NCBI GenBank assembly: GCA_964020085.1
Contig: OZ026599.1
Location: 23,721,734-23,785,733, forward strand
Reading direction: 5' to 3'
Length of the DNA: 64,000 nucleotides
Source: Micromussa lordhowensis
Taxonomy: Eukaryota > Cnidaria > Anthozoa > Scleractinia > Lobophylliidae
In this document: piece after piece, positions 45,009 to 56,849 of the stretch
Layout: each line of letters starts with the position of its first letter
How positions within the stretch are numbered: position 1 is the stretch's first letter
Program-made: the position numbers and the translations under genes
Notes under the pieces: model-generated
Database searches by the model: none
The model's input: only the letters and a program-made list of their open reading frames with translations
What the model was told of the DNA's origin: nothing

Positions 45009-45267
45009 TGTTAGAAAAGTACAGGAAACTGTTACCAGCCTCCTTAAGTCAATAGGAGTTACTACCGATTTTATTGGTGAAGATCAACAGGACGACCAGG
45101 CCAAAAAGGCCGTTGGACGGCGCGACTGCGAGATCGTATTGGATCAGCGGAGTCATTTTAGTTCCGATCGATGGAAGAAGATGTTGTTGAGCACGGTGTA
45201 CGAGGAGAGATTGTGCCTCATTGCTGTAGATGAGACACACTGTATTTCACATTGGCAAGTGCGATAA
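45009..45267 (+). pseudogene. RecQ-type DNA helicase fragment
   Basis: About 85 residues of the N-terminal helicase lobe: TSLLKSIGV, then LCLIAVDETHCISHW, which is helicase motif II with DETH in place of the DEAH/DEVH of RecQ proteins. The frame stops right after HW and the conserved Phe/Arg residues that normally follow are missing. It is joined without spacer to the LINE. It could be a captured gene piece or the relic of a helicase-bearing element. Confidence 0.72.
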
Positions 45268-46144
45268 CAATTAAAGGGTTGAGACTTGATCACAATTTTT
45301 AGTTCACGTGTTGCGTTTACCTAACCCCCGTCATATATGAGAAATTTCGTGTTGTTCATAAATAGCGTGTTTTCCTTATGGAGCATATATTTAAGTCCAT
45401 AAGTCTCCTAAAATCTAATACCGTAGTTCACTGAATGAAATGGGTCTAAAGTCACCTGTTTCGGGGCTGTAGCTCTCACTTAACTCAGCTTTCATTAATT
45501 TGAATATTGAAGTGAAATTAATTTGAAGCTTAACTGTTATTTGAAGCTTTACTTTAATTTGAGGCTTACCGTTAAATGCCTTTGACTTTAAGGTGCGAAG
45601 AGATAGGGGAATGAATCACATTGCCATTCATCAGAATCTAAAGAGTTCCGTGACTTTTCACTGACTTCCGAACAATTTTCACTGACCTTGAATTAGCTTG
45701 GCGAATAACAAAAAAAAGAACAAAAACCACCAGCCAAAACTACTGTTCCAGCATGCGTCACTCGAAGAGTATCAAAATCGATCATTTTAAACTAAGAAAA
45801 AAATATTCCCTGACTTTTAATTAACAAACATCTAGGAATTTCTCTGACTTTTCCAAAATTCCCTGGCTTTTCTCTGAACTTGAAAAAATGTTGTCTTTTC
45901 CTGACTTTTCCCTGACCGTGGCAACCCTGTTGAGGTGTAGGTATCAAGTACACAAAGTAGCTTTCTGAGGATAAAGAATACACTATATTCACTGATGTCT
46001 GACCCCAAACCTCTTATGACTTCCTTTGGAGCATGGTTATCATCCATTGTCATCAGCAACATTGTTATCATCACCTGCCTGATTGTTCACAGTTTGGTTC
46101 CACTTAAGTCTCTCCGCTTCTCTGGGACTGATTAAAGCTAGTAC
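45268..46144. repeat. Noncoding stretch with a ctgacttttc-type repeat
   Basis: Between about 45640 and 45935 the words tgacttttc and ctgacttttccctgac recur with variation. This is a degenerate tandem-like repeat that produces Lys-rich frames on the minus strand. The preceding 45470-45590 has repeated ttgaagctt/tttgaggctt words. No gene is seen. Confidence 0.5.
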
Positions 46145-47038
46145 TTATAAAAGATGGTATAAATTTCTCAGTAGTAAAGCCATGTTCATAAAACCACGGT
46201 GGTAATGAAACACGTCATCTTTGGATTCAGGATTGTGGTTCCGTGGGTCAGCAGAGTGGTTTTCAAATGTTGGTTCGGCTGGTATCCTTGGTGGGGGGTT
46301 ATGTGATAGTTCATGCCTGATCTTGCTTAATAGAACTGTTACATCAAGAGAGTCTGCAAGGGTATCTCCATTTTCAAGTACTTGCTGGTTCATTTGAACT
46401 GTTTCCGATTCCACTCCTCCAAAGCCTGAATGTTCGCAAAGGCCTTTCATATATAAATCCATCAACTATGAATATGAGGATGAATTCTTTAAGAACTTTC
46501 CTGAAATATGTAGCACGAACAGCCAGTACGTTGTTTGCCATCTGATTGCTGAAACCATGTTTTGTTAGGGCGCCTTTTAAATCCACCATTCCAAAGAAAA
46601 CTAGAGCTGCCGCAATAATATCGGCATCCCGTATAAGGTCAACAAACCTCTTGCAAGGTGATGGCTTCGCTGAGCATCAGTAATAACATCACGTCAGTTA
46701 ACAAGATTCCTCAAAGCAAAGGGAGACGTTTAGTACCCTGAAAAAATCAACTGAAACAGGACAGAAATAATAGATATTAGCTCGAATTTGGATCGGCTGA
46801 TTGTGAACATCGTCCCCTAAAAGTAACTGCTCATTAAGTTCCTCTTTTCTTAATCCAGCCTCCCCTTTTCTACACCGCTTCCTTTTTTTTTTTGCACCGT
46901 GTGGCTTGATATGCTGTCCTTCCATTCGTGTAGCTTGAGATCATAATTCTCTCCAATTATATCAAGGGTTTTATTGATGCTTTTCGGAGATATTGTCATC
47001 CCAAGATGATTTAATATAACAAGGGCCTGAAAAACCAT
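46145..47038 (-). pseudogene. DUF6589-like gene remnant
   Basis: Minus-strand blocks: 47038-46850 with ALVILNHLGMTISPKSINK and DIIGENYDLKLHEW, 46589-46450 with HGFSNQMANNVLA, and 46465-46145 with SKDDVFHYHRGFMNMALLL. The DDVFHYHRGFM block resembles a segment of the large DUF6589 proteins that are abundant in cnidarian genomes and suspected of mobile origin. Blocks are in different frames with gaps. The family assignment is from memory and of medium strength. Confidence 0.45.
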
Positions 47039-48103
47039 ACCACAAACTTATTAGGCTGCTGCTAAATGATAAGCAGGTATACCAACGTATTCATAACGAA
47101 TGGAAGTGAGCATGTGGATGCGAGAGCAAAGTTCAGGAAGAATATCTCATTTCTGCATTAGAGGTCACTCAATCCCTGATCTAATTATTTTTATTCCAGC
47201 ACCAGACCTTTAGAAAATACGAAATCACAACGTATCACTCTTAGTAAACTGCTATGTCATAAAGATGATCATAACTTGTTCACTACTCTTTCAGCAATTA
47301 TGAAATTCCCCTATTCTAATACTAGCTGATATAGGGTAAATACTTTGAACTATTACTATTCGCGAAAGAAACGTAACCAAAGTTACTCAGGGAAAATTTG
47401 AATCAAAAGTGATCATCGACATTGCTTTTTATCTTATTCAACTAAACACTGTGAATTCCCAAAACAAAAACATTGAAAAAGAAGGAGACAGATTACAAAA
47501 TAAAATATCACCTCGAAGCGTAATAATTATTAGTAACCCGCTCAAACACACGATCTGTTTCCGCAATTTGCAGTAATGATTATACAATACGAAAGCACAA
47601 CATGTTATCAAAATGTAATAAACTAGATGAGGACGGGTTTTATTTCAGATGTTACCGTTTTCGACGTTTTACCAACTTTTAGGATGGTGCTGATCACAAA
47701 AGGAATTAAACTGATCGCTTTATCGCGTTTCTTCAGCAAAATCGCTGAAAATCGACACCAGGGTGTCTGACAGGATCGTAGGTAGTGGCAGTGCTATTAG
47801 CTGGATCTGCAGTAGCCAAAATACACCGCATGAAAAGAGGGGTTTTGGTCTGCTTTTCTTTCCCCACGGCTTTCCACGGAAAGTTGACCATTGTTTCTTT
47901 TGTCATGCCTCTAACTAACGATGGGTTGGCTGTCCAACACTACCGATTACATTCTTTTGAAATATCAGAGCATATCCTGCTCTTAATAGCTTTAATCAGG
48001 TTCGGACTTGACCACAAAGCTGCGATTTAATGTCTTCAATACTGGTGGCGGAATTCGGAATTTTCGAGAGAAGGCTGGGGATGACTGAAGTTTGGTATAA
48101 ATA
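47039..48103. other. Noncoding stretch
   Basis: AT-rich, no supported gene. A frame at 47785-48030 has no recognisable feature. It ends with ataaata (48097-48103), the left target duplication of the foldback element. Confidence 0.45.
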
Positions 48104-48532
48104 ATAGCCTGTTCCAGGCTCTCGGTAGTTGGGACGAGCGAAAACGAGCGAGAAAAAAACGAGGAGGGACTAAGGCGAGGAGCGGCGGGAGAGCCTGCAA
48201 GACTTTCTTTAACGACCCTCTTCTGGTATAGCAGGAGCTGCTATACCCTCTGATTGGTCAATTTTGAGTCCAGAGACCTGGCTATCAAGCTCTTGAAAAA
48301 TGGAATTGCGAGATGGTAAACTTGGATTGACAAGATTTGAGGTAACCGCCGGAGTGTTGACAGTACTGTCAAATTGACCAATCAGAGGGTATAGCAGCTC
48401 CTGCTATACCAAAAGAGGGTCGTTAAAGAAAGTCTTACAGGCTCTGCCGCCGCTCCTCGCCTTGGTCCTCCCTCGTTTTTTTCGCGCTCGTTTTCGCTCG
48501 TCCCCAGCTATCGAGAGCCAGGAACAGGCTAT
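48104..48532. mobile_element. 429-bp foldback/MITE element with target duplication
   Basis: Arms of about 165 bp (48104-48270 and 48368-48532) are inverse complements with few mismatches. The ends read atagcctgttcc. The 7-bp direct repeat ataaata occurs at 48097-48103 and 48533-48539. Within each arm ggtatagcaggagctgctatacc-like words form smaller palindromes. No coding capacity. Likely a MITE of a 7-8-bp-duplicating DNA transposon family (hAT- or P-like). Confidence 0.85.
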
Positions 48533-48829
48533 ATAAATAAAGGGTCTTCGTGCCTTTCCGGAAAGCTGTACTGCTTCATTCAGCAAAGAATATGGACGGT
48601 CGTTTCTTGAGCTTTTAGAAGAGACCAAAAATGTCATGTTTGTCCTCTTGAAAGATAAACTTTCTACACGTGACTTTCTTGCAAAATGGCGTCTATTTGT
48701 TTGATATGGCAAAGGTAAGTTTTTGGCTCGGAAAGTATTTTACAGTTTTCCAAACAACAGCATATCAAAACAATATATCACAACTTTTAGACATATGAAA
48801 GAGTCGGATCATTTTTGTTTTGCAAAATT
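48533..48829. other. Short spacer between foldback element and copia relic
   Basis: No gene and no LTR recognised. The stretch could include the 3' untranslated part of the copia element. Confidence 0.35.
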
Positions 48830-49427
48830 TTAGCTTATATCCGAATACCTGGACTAAAGACATGAGTGTTTTGTATATTGCACTTGGTGGCTTTGTCAGA
48901 ATGTCCGCAATCATCTTACCAGTGGCTACATATTTCAAAATGATCGCTCCGTTTTGCACTCCTTCGCGAACAAAGTGATAGCGTATATCAATGTGCTTGG
49001 TCCTAGCATGACCCACAGGAATCTTTGCCATTGTAATAGCTCCCTGGTTGTCTTCATTAATTACGATGGGGTCCTTCAGAGGTTCTCCTACATTTGTAAG
49101 TAGCCTTCGAAGCCAGATTGCTTTCTGGGTGGCCGCACTAAGGGCTACATACTCGGCTTCTGCTGTTGACAGCGCAACCGTAGGCTGTTTCTTGCTCAGC
49201 CAGCTCACTGATACCTTAGCCAATAAAAACACGTTTCCTAAAGTGGTGTGGCGGTCATCCACATGGCCCACCCAATCAGCATCTGAGTAACCAATCAGGT
49301 TTCCATCAGCACACTTCTTGTAACTCAGTCCAAGATGTACAGTTCCTTCTAGATATCTGAAAATCCGTTCTGCCGCAGTTAAGTGACTTTGTTTAGGATT
49401 TCCACAGAACTTCGACACAGCTCCCAC
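48830..49427 (-). pseudogene. Copia RNase H
   Basis: Open block with NLIGYSDADWVGHVDDRHTT, TVALSTAEAEYVAL, INEDNQGAI and HIDIRYHFVRE, the characteristic copia RNase H motifs, ending with DILTKP. This is the best preserved part of the element. Confidence 0.88.
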
Positions 49428-50790
49428 TGCTTCAGCAATATCTGGATTAGTTGTGATTGCAGCATAAAGTAGTCTCCAACGATAGACTGGTACGTGATCA
49501 TATCAACTGGTCTGCTAACACCATCCTCCTTTTGCAGCTTGACGTTCAAATCAGCAGGCGTGGACACCGGTTTTGCTTCTGTTTGCCCAAACTCCTTGAA
49601 AATATTTTCAATGTATTTCTCTTGATAGAGGTAGACTTGCTTCCTTTCCTTGTCTTGAACGATGCAAACTCTCACATAGTACTGCATTTCACCCTTATCC
49701 TTCATCTTAAACTACTCCTTTAAGCTGTCTTTAAGTCTTCGCATCTCCAAAGTGTTTTTCGCTAGTATCATCAGATCATCAACGTGAATTGCAATGATTG
49801 TCAGCGTATCCCCCTTTCTGATGAACACACATGGATCTGTCGAGGCTTGAGTGAAATCAAGCTTTCAACATGCCAGATGCTCATCTCCGGGTTTCAGGTA
49901 TCCTTCCGGTTGCTGCATTTAAATTTCTTCATCAAGTTTGCCATTAAGAAAAGCTGTCTCAACGTCCGCCTGATGAATCAGGAGATCATGCTGGACTGCA
50001 AACGCTAACAAAAAGCGGGTTGAAGAAAAACGAACTACAGGCGAAAAAAATCATCATAATCAGTCCCATATTTCTGGGCGTAGCCCTTGGCTACTAGGCG
50101 TACTTTAAAACCTTACACTCTACCGTCCACATAGTGCCTCAGCGTAAACACCCATTTGCATCCTATAGTTTTGCGACCCGATGGTAATTCAACCAACTTT
50201 CATGTCTTGTTCTCAATCACGGAATTGTACTCTGCATCCGCAGCCATTTTCCATTCCACGGCATGATCACTCGACTTTGCTTCTTGTATGTTTGAGGGCA
50301 CATCTACCTCACTTAAATGATAGGCAACATGGCGCACGCGGTAGGCCGCGGTGTCGGCATATTCGTCGTAACCATATCTGGGAGGTGTTTTACGTTTTCT
50401 CTCAGATCTCAGATCTTCTCAGATTCGGAGTTCTTTCTCTTCTTGTGGCCCTTGTCGTTCTTCGCCCTTCTCTGATCTCTTAATCTCTGCTACTTCTTCT
50501 TCGTCTTTTGCAATTACGTCAACATTCAGCTCACTTACATGCTCTTTTCGTCTGGCTCTGTAGTCATGGCTGACTTCTGGCCGAAATCGTTCACGTTAAT
50601 CTCAACATCTCTCCAGATATAGAGCTTTCGGTTTGTCTCATCAAAAAGACGATATACCTTAGCCCACGAAACGCATCTTCTATGACTTAGTGTCTAGCTT
50701 TCGCCGTCCGCAGTCAAGCACGTAGGCGTAGGCCATATACCCAAATACTCGAAAGTGGCTCACATCCGGTTTCCTACCATACCACCGCTC
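49428..50790 (-). pseudogene. Copia reverse transcriptase
   Basis: The catalytic HVDDL motif is readable on the minus strand near 49776-49784, followed by LKDSLKE, a stop, and 49705-49379 with IVQDKERKQVYLYQEKYIE and PVSTPADLN. Upstream (49800-50790) only short pieces are open. Frameshifts, including one near 49440, break it. Confidence 0.78.
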
Positions 50791-50810
50791 ATAAAGAGTC
50801 TTTCTTTCTT

Positions 50811-51185
50811 TCAGGGCACGACGTGGGAAGGCGATTTCTCACATAGGAAGCTGCAGGGAATGTTCAATAATCGTGCATGGACGATCATCGAGCGTGCTGT
50901 CTCAACCAAAGTTTGATTAATTCGTTCTGATACACCATTCTGTTGCGGTGAATGTGGCACTGACAACTCATGTCTAATACCTTTCTTCTTCAGACAGTTT
51001 TGAAATGCAGATGACAAATACTCGCATACATTATCCATCCGCAAAGTTCCTATCGCTCTGCCAGCAGCGTTGGTAGTTGTGACTTCAAATTCTTTAAATT
51101 TGTCAAGCACTTCTGATTTTTGGTTCATGAAGTTTACAGGGCAGCATCGAGTGTATTACACTCGGTGCTGCTTAAATCGTCAATA
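50811..51185 (-). pseudogene. Copia integrase, catalytic part after the SINE
   Basis: KSEVLDKFKEFE and LRMDNVCEYLSSAFQN (the second acidic region, normally with S-D-x-G/R-E-Y/F) are followed by HELSVPHSPQQNGVSERIN, whose Glu completes the DDE triad. It joins the N-terminal part at 51484 once the SINE is disregarded. Confidence 0.82.
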
Positions 51186-51483
51186 GGTAAGGTAAAGTCT
51201 GCATACGAGCCAAGTGGCCCATCAGGCCGGATTATCCCGGTTTCTGTAGCATGAAGCGACTAGGAATATTTCTACTCCCCCCTGGATGGGATGCTAGTCC
51301 ATCGCAGGGTTGCCCCCAGCATTAAATTCGCCGGTACCCATTTATACACCTGGGTGGAGAGAGGCACCGTGAGAGTAAAGTGTCTTGCCTAAGAACACAA
51401 CACAATGTCCCCGGCCAGGGCTCGAACCCGGAGCGCTCACTCCGGAGTCGAGCGCACTAACCATGAGGCCACCGCGCCTCCAC
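51186..51483 (-). mobile_element. tRNA-derived SINE with 13-bp target duplication
   Basis: The 298-bp insert starts on the minus strand with a tRNA-like head (A box tggcctcatggttag..., B box gggttcgagccc, near 51400-51480). A body with cacttt, ggtaccggcgaa and catcccatccag follows. The 13-bp direct repeat taaatcgtcaata occurs at 51173-51185 and 51484-51496. The body is the type common in cnidarian SINEs. It is full length and relatively recent compared with its copia host. Confidence 0.88.
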
Positions 51484-51732
51484 TAAATCGTCAATAAACG
51501 TGACAAAATACTTTGCCTCTCCAGTCGACGGAGTTTGCTTTGGACCGCACACGTCAGTATGCACCAGCTGCAGTTTACGCGTCGACCGAGTCTCTCGCAC
51601 TGTGGAGAACGGTTTCCGACACATCTTTCCTGCCAAAAATCCTTCGGAAAATGACAGTTCAGTCATTCTCTCTATGTCAATCCCTTGCACGAGTTCATTC
51701 TGAACACATTTCTTCAGGCGTGACTCGTGCAC
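51484..51732 (-). pseudogene. Copia gag-pre-integrase and integrase N-terminus
   Basis: It contains GKMCRKPF (the zinc-finger end is damaged), RKLQLVHTDVCGP and KYFVTFIDDL, the first catalytic Asp regions of copia integrase, and breaks exactly at the SINE target site. Confidence 0.82.
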
Positions 51733-51877
51733 ATATCAGAGACGTCGATGCCACAGGTTGCTGCGAGATGACGCAACTGAGGCTTACCCAGAAGTAACAT
51801 CTTGACAATCTAGTCGATAGTGACCCCTTTCCACGTATCTTTCCATTTTCGTCCCAGATATAGCAATGATTAGGGCC

Positions 51878-52285
51878 TTAGCAACTGCTAGCTCGTACAG
51901 AAAACAGGTTGCAGGTGAGTTTAGGCACGTGCAGCACATCATACAAGACAGCTTTCTTAGCTTCAGTTCCTGGAAACAGCATATTCATTTGAACGCGTCC
52001 AGATCCCAATGCTTTTACAACACGACCGTCTCCTAGGGCAACGCTTTCAGGCTCTTCAAATTCCGGGAAATTGGTCAAAACGTGCTTCTCTTTTGTCATT
52101 TAACTTGATGCACCCGAGTCGATCAGCCATGAATAGCATTCTTTATCCGCAGGCTTTAACGTTTCCAACAGACACCATGAACGCTGCAACATAAAAATCT
52201 TCACCATCGACGTCAAAATTTCCCTGTCGGCTCCCCTCACTCGCGGCCATCTTTGCTTTGTGCCAAGTGTGCCTGAAATTTCCAT
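51878..52285 (-). pseudogene. Copia aspartic protease
   Basis: WLIDSGAS is the catalytic motif (near 52103-52126), with a stop directly after it. The next block has LGDGRVVKALGSGRV and VLHVPKLTCNLFSV, typical for the end of the protease. The frame before it is poorly conserved. Confidence 0.8.
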
Positions 52286-54220
52286 GTGTTCCAGTTACTC
52301 CAGTTAAGTTTCTCGATCGCCGAGTTCTGCTCCATGACTCACCTAAACAGCAGGCTTAAAATCGAACTCGTCACAGATTCCAAAATCCTACTCGTAAATC
52401 CAAAATGCACAGGCCTTGTTCAGCTCAAGCACGACTCAACTCAACCAGTCGACAACATCGTCCTGGGCCCAAAACTTAATATTTTCGCAACGTTAAACAA
52501 CCCTTTTAATCAATCTCCGAGGGTTACACACGCAAAAATAAAAGTATAAAGAATAAGAAATTTAATCTTAAATTCAAACGAAAAACAGTAGTTCAATACC
52601 AAAAGAAAAATCACTAGCACCAATATATGAGAAACTTAATTAAATATGTCTGAGTAGTAGTGTGAATACATTCGAGTTCAAAATAGCAACCGTGAAATCT
52701 TCAATTTCACAATAACAAAATTGGTTATATTTGAACTGAACATTTTGGAAGTGAATTATTGATGTATTTTTTTGCTTCCTAAAGGTCAGTGATTCAAGGG
52801 AAGTTTTTGAGAGACTCGGCTGGTGAGACTCAAAATTTCCAGGTTAGTAAAATAGTCTTCAGAATAAGATTGTTTTTCAGTGACGCATAGAAAAGGGGGT
52901 AATGAAGTATTTTTCTTTTGCAGTTACAACCAGTTAACACTGATATTAGCTCAAGAGCAAGATCCCGAACTATTTTGGTGGATGGGAAATCAAACATTCC
53001 ACCTAGAACAACAGCGAAAAAACGACACAAAACACTGAAAACTGCTTCCACAATCCATGGAGGTTCTGAAAATAACTTAAAACCAGCCTTAAATAGGATG
53101 TTTGACACCTTAGCAAAACAATGTAACGTGGATAAACTGTAAGAATATGTTTAAGTCAAAAAACCAAAGGTCAAAAGCCAAAGCCTTTGAAAGCTCACCA
53201 GAGCATGTAAAGAGAAGCATTGGAGTTCTCTGAAGTAGTGGTGTAATGGACAAGCGGAAAATATGTAAGACTTCCATTATCTTTGAAAAAAGGAAACAAT
53301 GGGAGTCAGGAGGTGAGCTATCACTGTGATACCAAACAGCCCTATCCCAAAATTGCTGTCATATATCAAGCTTATGAAAGCAATCAACTACGTCAGCAAT
53401 GGAAATGTGTTCAAATTAGAAGAACAGTTTTAAGGTGTTATGATAAAATGAAACAACACTAGTTAATTGAGTATGTGCCCTGCCTTCAGAAAAGATAAGG
53501 GCAAAACATATTGCTTTGAAGAAATTAATCGAAAATACACTTTGTAAAAGGCACTGGTATGAAATTTTCAAGCGTGAGTTTGTGATGTTAGTGTGGCTTC
53601 CTGAACAAGGGTTCAACCTTAGTACATACAAGCATAGTGCTGTATGCATCCCATACAGGTTGTTCTTGGACCCAATTACAAGGTTTTGCAACTGCAATCT
53701 AGAAAAGCTAGTCCCACCGATGAAAAATGTATTTTTATTTATCTGTCTATTTAGAGTGGTTTTCAACTGAGTGTTGTAAAACAAAAACCAAGCCAAAATC
53801 AAACTAATCACTTAGCAATTAGACTACTCAGCCAATCTCAAACCATAGAAACCAATACCAACGTAACTGCCTGATTGCTTTCCACACTTAGTTGAAAATA
53901 TACATCTATTTCTTCATGATGCCCTATAATGTTCACTTCATAACATTCAGTGACTGAATGTCGCACTCTCTCAAATGAATTCTGATTACTTCGATCCTTT
54001 TCGAGTAATCTCATTAGGTTTTCCTCAACTTCTTTTTTTAAGCAAGAGAAAATCAGCAACATTATTACTCAGAGAGCGAAGGATCTTCGTGGCTTTCTTT
54101 ATAATTTTTACATTGGCCGCCATTTTCAACATGAATTTCACATCATTGCCACTGGTTGAACATGGGCCTACAGCCAGGCGCCAGGTGCACTTTTGATACG
54201 CGCGCTGGCCCGGCGTGCTA
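52286..54220. other. Mostly noncoding stretch with one possible exon (52921-53140)
   Basis: A pyrimidine-rich acceptor TTTTGCAG precedes 52921, and a frame of about 72 codons (SSRARSRTILVDGKSN, then KKRHKTLK and LNRMFDTLAKQCN) ends at a GTAAGA donor-like site near 53140. No match is recognised. Plus-strand pieces around 53500-53770 (KRHWYEIFKREFVMLVW) may belong to the same degraded gene. The rest shows nothing supportable. Confidence 0.3.
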
Positions 54221-54600
54221 GTGTCAGAGGGAGTACTAGCCCACTGTGACCCAAATCGTCCCAAATCATCTTGCCAGGTGCTTCTAACACAGGAATCAGC
54301 ACAGTGCTCACTCGGGTCCAAGAAAATGAGTAACGCAGCCCGATATGCTTTGCATCCAAGTCTCGAAGCGAGTCAGAAAAACGTTACGCGGTCATCCAAA
54401 AAGAATCCCTTGCAGTCACATGGGCTAGTGAGAAACTCTCAGTATATGTATTTGGTATACCCTTTGTTCTTGAGACAGATCATAAGCCACTCCACTCACT
54501 ACACTCCTGAACTCAACAAAGCTCCCAAAGATGCCTAGGTAACACCAAGCAGCCGCTGATGCCCTCTCGCGTGTACCTGGTGGCATCCTATTGTGCTATT
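54221..54600 (+). pseudogene. Ty3/gypsy RNase H fragment
   Basis: Pieces in changing frames on the plus strand: VLAHCDPNRP (54227-54256), VLLTQESAQ (near 54280) and, after frame changes, KESLAVTWASEKLSVYVF and LETDHKPL (near 54402-54490). This is the RT/RNase H junction of gypsy elements. Small and heavily broken. Confidence 0.75.
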
Positions 54601-55369
54601 GTGTCGAAAGCGAATAAGCTACTCGGTCTTCTAAAGCGTACTTGGCCACTTTTGTTAAGCGTGGCATTCAGACGAACATTCTATCTGTCTCTTGTTAAAT
54701 GGCAACTTTGCTTTTGAACGCCAGTGGGGTCCCCAGGTCACAGCTACCTACAAAGCAAGATGGAGCACGTGGAGAACCAATAGATGGATACTGCGGTCTC
54801 ACATCGGAGAAATAGCGACCTTAAACTCCGACGACGAGAGAGACGAGGACGACCAACAGGAAGCGACCTGAACGCTCCTGCACATGCTCGACTCTTAGTC
54901 CACATACTGTCGAGAACGTGAGAACCAGCTGCTTGCCGTCCAGCAGTGTACGTGAACAAATTTATGCATATTTCTAGCCCAAAACGTCACTTTCCTGAAA
55001 TAAACTTCATCTCACCTTCTTAATTTACGTTTAACGCATTTCTTCTATTTATTTTGGTTCTAAAAAATCGGAACATCGCTTGATTTTTGTCTTTGTGCAC
55101 CAGCACCAGCGAACCGCATTGAATCCTTCTTGCTTGTATTTCCTCACTTTTCACCAAGAATCATTTGTCATCTTTAAGCACTGTAGATGTGATTTGTATT
55201 CGAAAAATTAGTAACTGTATGCCGTTGGCTTTATATTTCTTTGTACACGGATCCAAAGGACACGGAGTGGTCAGACATATACATTTGTACAGGGAAATCT
55301 TGGTGATTGAACCCTATCACTACCCATACAACAACATTGCCATTAACCCCGACGGCCTTGAACATCCAA
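54601..55369. other. Noncoding or unassigned spacer
   Basis: No gene is supported. It may include the 3' part of the gypsy relic. cctgaaataaactt near 54997 could be a polyadenylation region. Confidence 0.35.
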
Positions 55370-55866
55370 GACCCAATGTTCAAAAAAAAATCAGTAAGAG
55401 ACAGGCTGACTTTGCTTATTACTAAGTATAAAGCCAAAGTACGCAAAGAGGAAAATGCCTCTAGCATTTCGTGCGTAGAGTCAGAGCTAGACCAAGCTCT
55501 TGAAGAATAATTGACAAGGAGAAGGAGGAAAAACAGCGGCAGAGGAGCACAGGAAAACCGCCTTGGAACGTTTAAGTCAAACAAAAAAAAAAAGAAACGT
55601 GGAAGCTGAAACCTCGGGAGCCCACGCAAAAAAAAAAAAAAAAAAAAAGAGCAGAAGAAGCTCCTCGGATGTAGTGGAGTACCTTAGACAAAAACAAGAA
55701 CGCGAAAGGGATCAGAGAAAGGAGGAAATGGAGTTGACGAGAAAAGGAACTGGAAACGAGCGTTGAGCAACAAAAACAGCAAAATGACATGATGAAACAG
55801 TTCATGGAATAACAGCATCAACAAACCCAAATGCTGTTGTCTCAAATGCTTGTTCAAAAGAAGTAA
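55370..55866 (+). pseudogene. Myb/SANT-like DNA-binding protein remnant (Harbinger-associated type)
   Basis: Blocks in changing frames: KKKSVRDRLTLLITKYKAK (55380-55440), ESELDQALEE (to 55507), then RRSSSDVVEYLRQKQERE (55650-55710) and a Gln-rich end with SQMLVQKK at 55866. The order SVRDR - acidic helix - SSD-V-x-LR-x-K - Gln-rich coil is that of the Myb-like second protein of Harbinger-type transposons. The N-terminal Myb domain is missing. Two A-tracts (55585, 55627) carry frameshifts. Confidence 0.6.
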
Positions 55867-56595
55867 ATTACAGGTATAAATTTAAGGAACAGTGCTTTGT
55901 TGCTAATTTTTTCCAGAGACGTTTCATTGTTGATTGTACTTAAACGCTGTTGTCTCTGCCAGCTCAAAATAATTAGTAAATAGCATGTTTAAGTTTAAGA
56001 AACATTGCTGTATTGAGATTGTTTCCAGTGACATATGGTTCATTATACTCAGATGTTGGTGTTTCTGGTTGTTTAAAATAAGTAAATTACAGGTTTAGGT
56101 TTAAGGAATATTCCTGTATCGTTGATTATACTCAAATGTTGTTGTTTCTGTTTGTTCAAAAGAAGTAAATAAAGGTATAAATTTACTGTATATTGTTGCG
56201 TTAGGATTTTTCCAATGATTGTATTCCATGTATTTTTGGGTCTTGAAAGGTATCCAATTTTCCAATAGCATTCTCTATCTGTCATTTGGCGCTCCTATTT
56301 GCTTTGAATAATTGTTTGGCATAAAGCAGAACTAAATGTTCCATTTGATACCTCTTAGTGAAGTATTCGCTATCCTTGATGGTTCCAAATAACCAAAGCT
56401 AAGAGTCTGTTCATCCATACAACAAGCATGGATTGATTGGAATTTGTTTTAACTCAAAAACCATTTCCCCATGTTATGTAGTTCTAGAAAAAATCCACAC
56501 CTTTCCCATTTGGGTGGAAAGCGAATTGAAAATTCCAGGGGTAAGGGGTCTATTTATGCTATGTTTGAGTGGGGATATTTTCCAAATAATAACCT
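55867..56595. repeat. Degenerate internal repeat, noncoding
   Basis: Between 55860 and 56200 a segment of the type agaagtaaattacaggtataaatttaaggaa recurs three to four times at roughly 90-130-bp intervals. No gene. After 56290 nothing is recognised. Confidence 0.5.
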
Positions 56596-56849
56596 GGTGA
56601 CTTCGGACGTAAGGACAACCCGAAGCCAAAATAACGGAAGAATACTTTTATTCCAACACACTGCTCGAATACAACACGAAAAGCACTCGCACTAATCTCA
56701 CGGTTCGCTCAGTCACACAAGTCGATGAATAATAATGCTGAATTTACAGGCGTCAGTACAATTGTCATGAAACTATTTGTCTTCATTCGGGATCGTAAAT
56801 AATGTGTTTCGAATATTCTGGAACGAACGTTTACAATGTCTTCCGTACA
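56596..56849 (-). repeat. BEL/Pao 3' LTR (putative)
   Basis: On the minus strand a purine run agtgggggaa is followed by TGTACGG at 56849, a normal PPT/LTR border. The other end was placed near 56596 by weak similarity of cgtccgaagtcacc to the sequence next to the PBS at 60881-60897. Confidence 0.5.

Larger units (their letters stand above)
48830..52285 (-). mobile_element. Ty1/copia retrotransposon, broken, interrupted by a SINE
   Basis: Read on the minus strand from 52285: protease, gag-pre-integrase, integrase, reverse transcriptase, RNase H, the copia order. Gag is missing or cut off at 52285 and no LTRs were found. Many frameshifts and stops occur, with the RT middle (49900-50800) most degraded. 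A SINE interrupts the integrase at 51186-51483. Confidence 0.85.

Noticed and set aside
51400..51483. Genuine tRNA gene with A and B boxes
   Set aside because: Followed by a SINE body and flanked by a 13-bp target duplication inside a copia gene; it is the head of a SINE.
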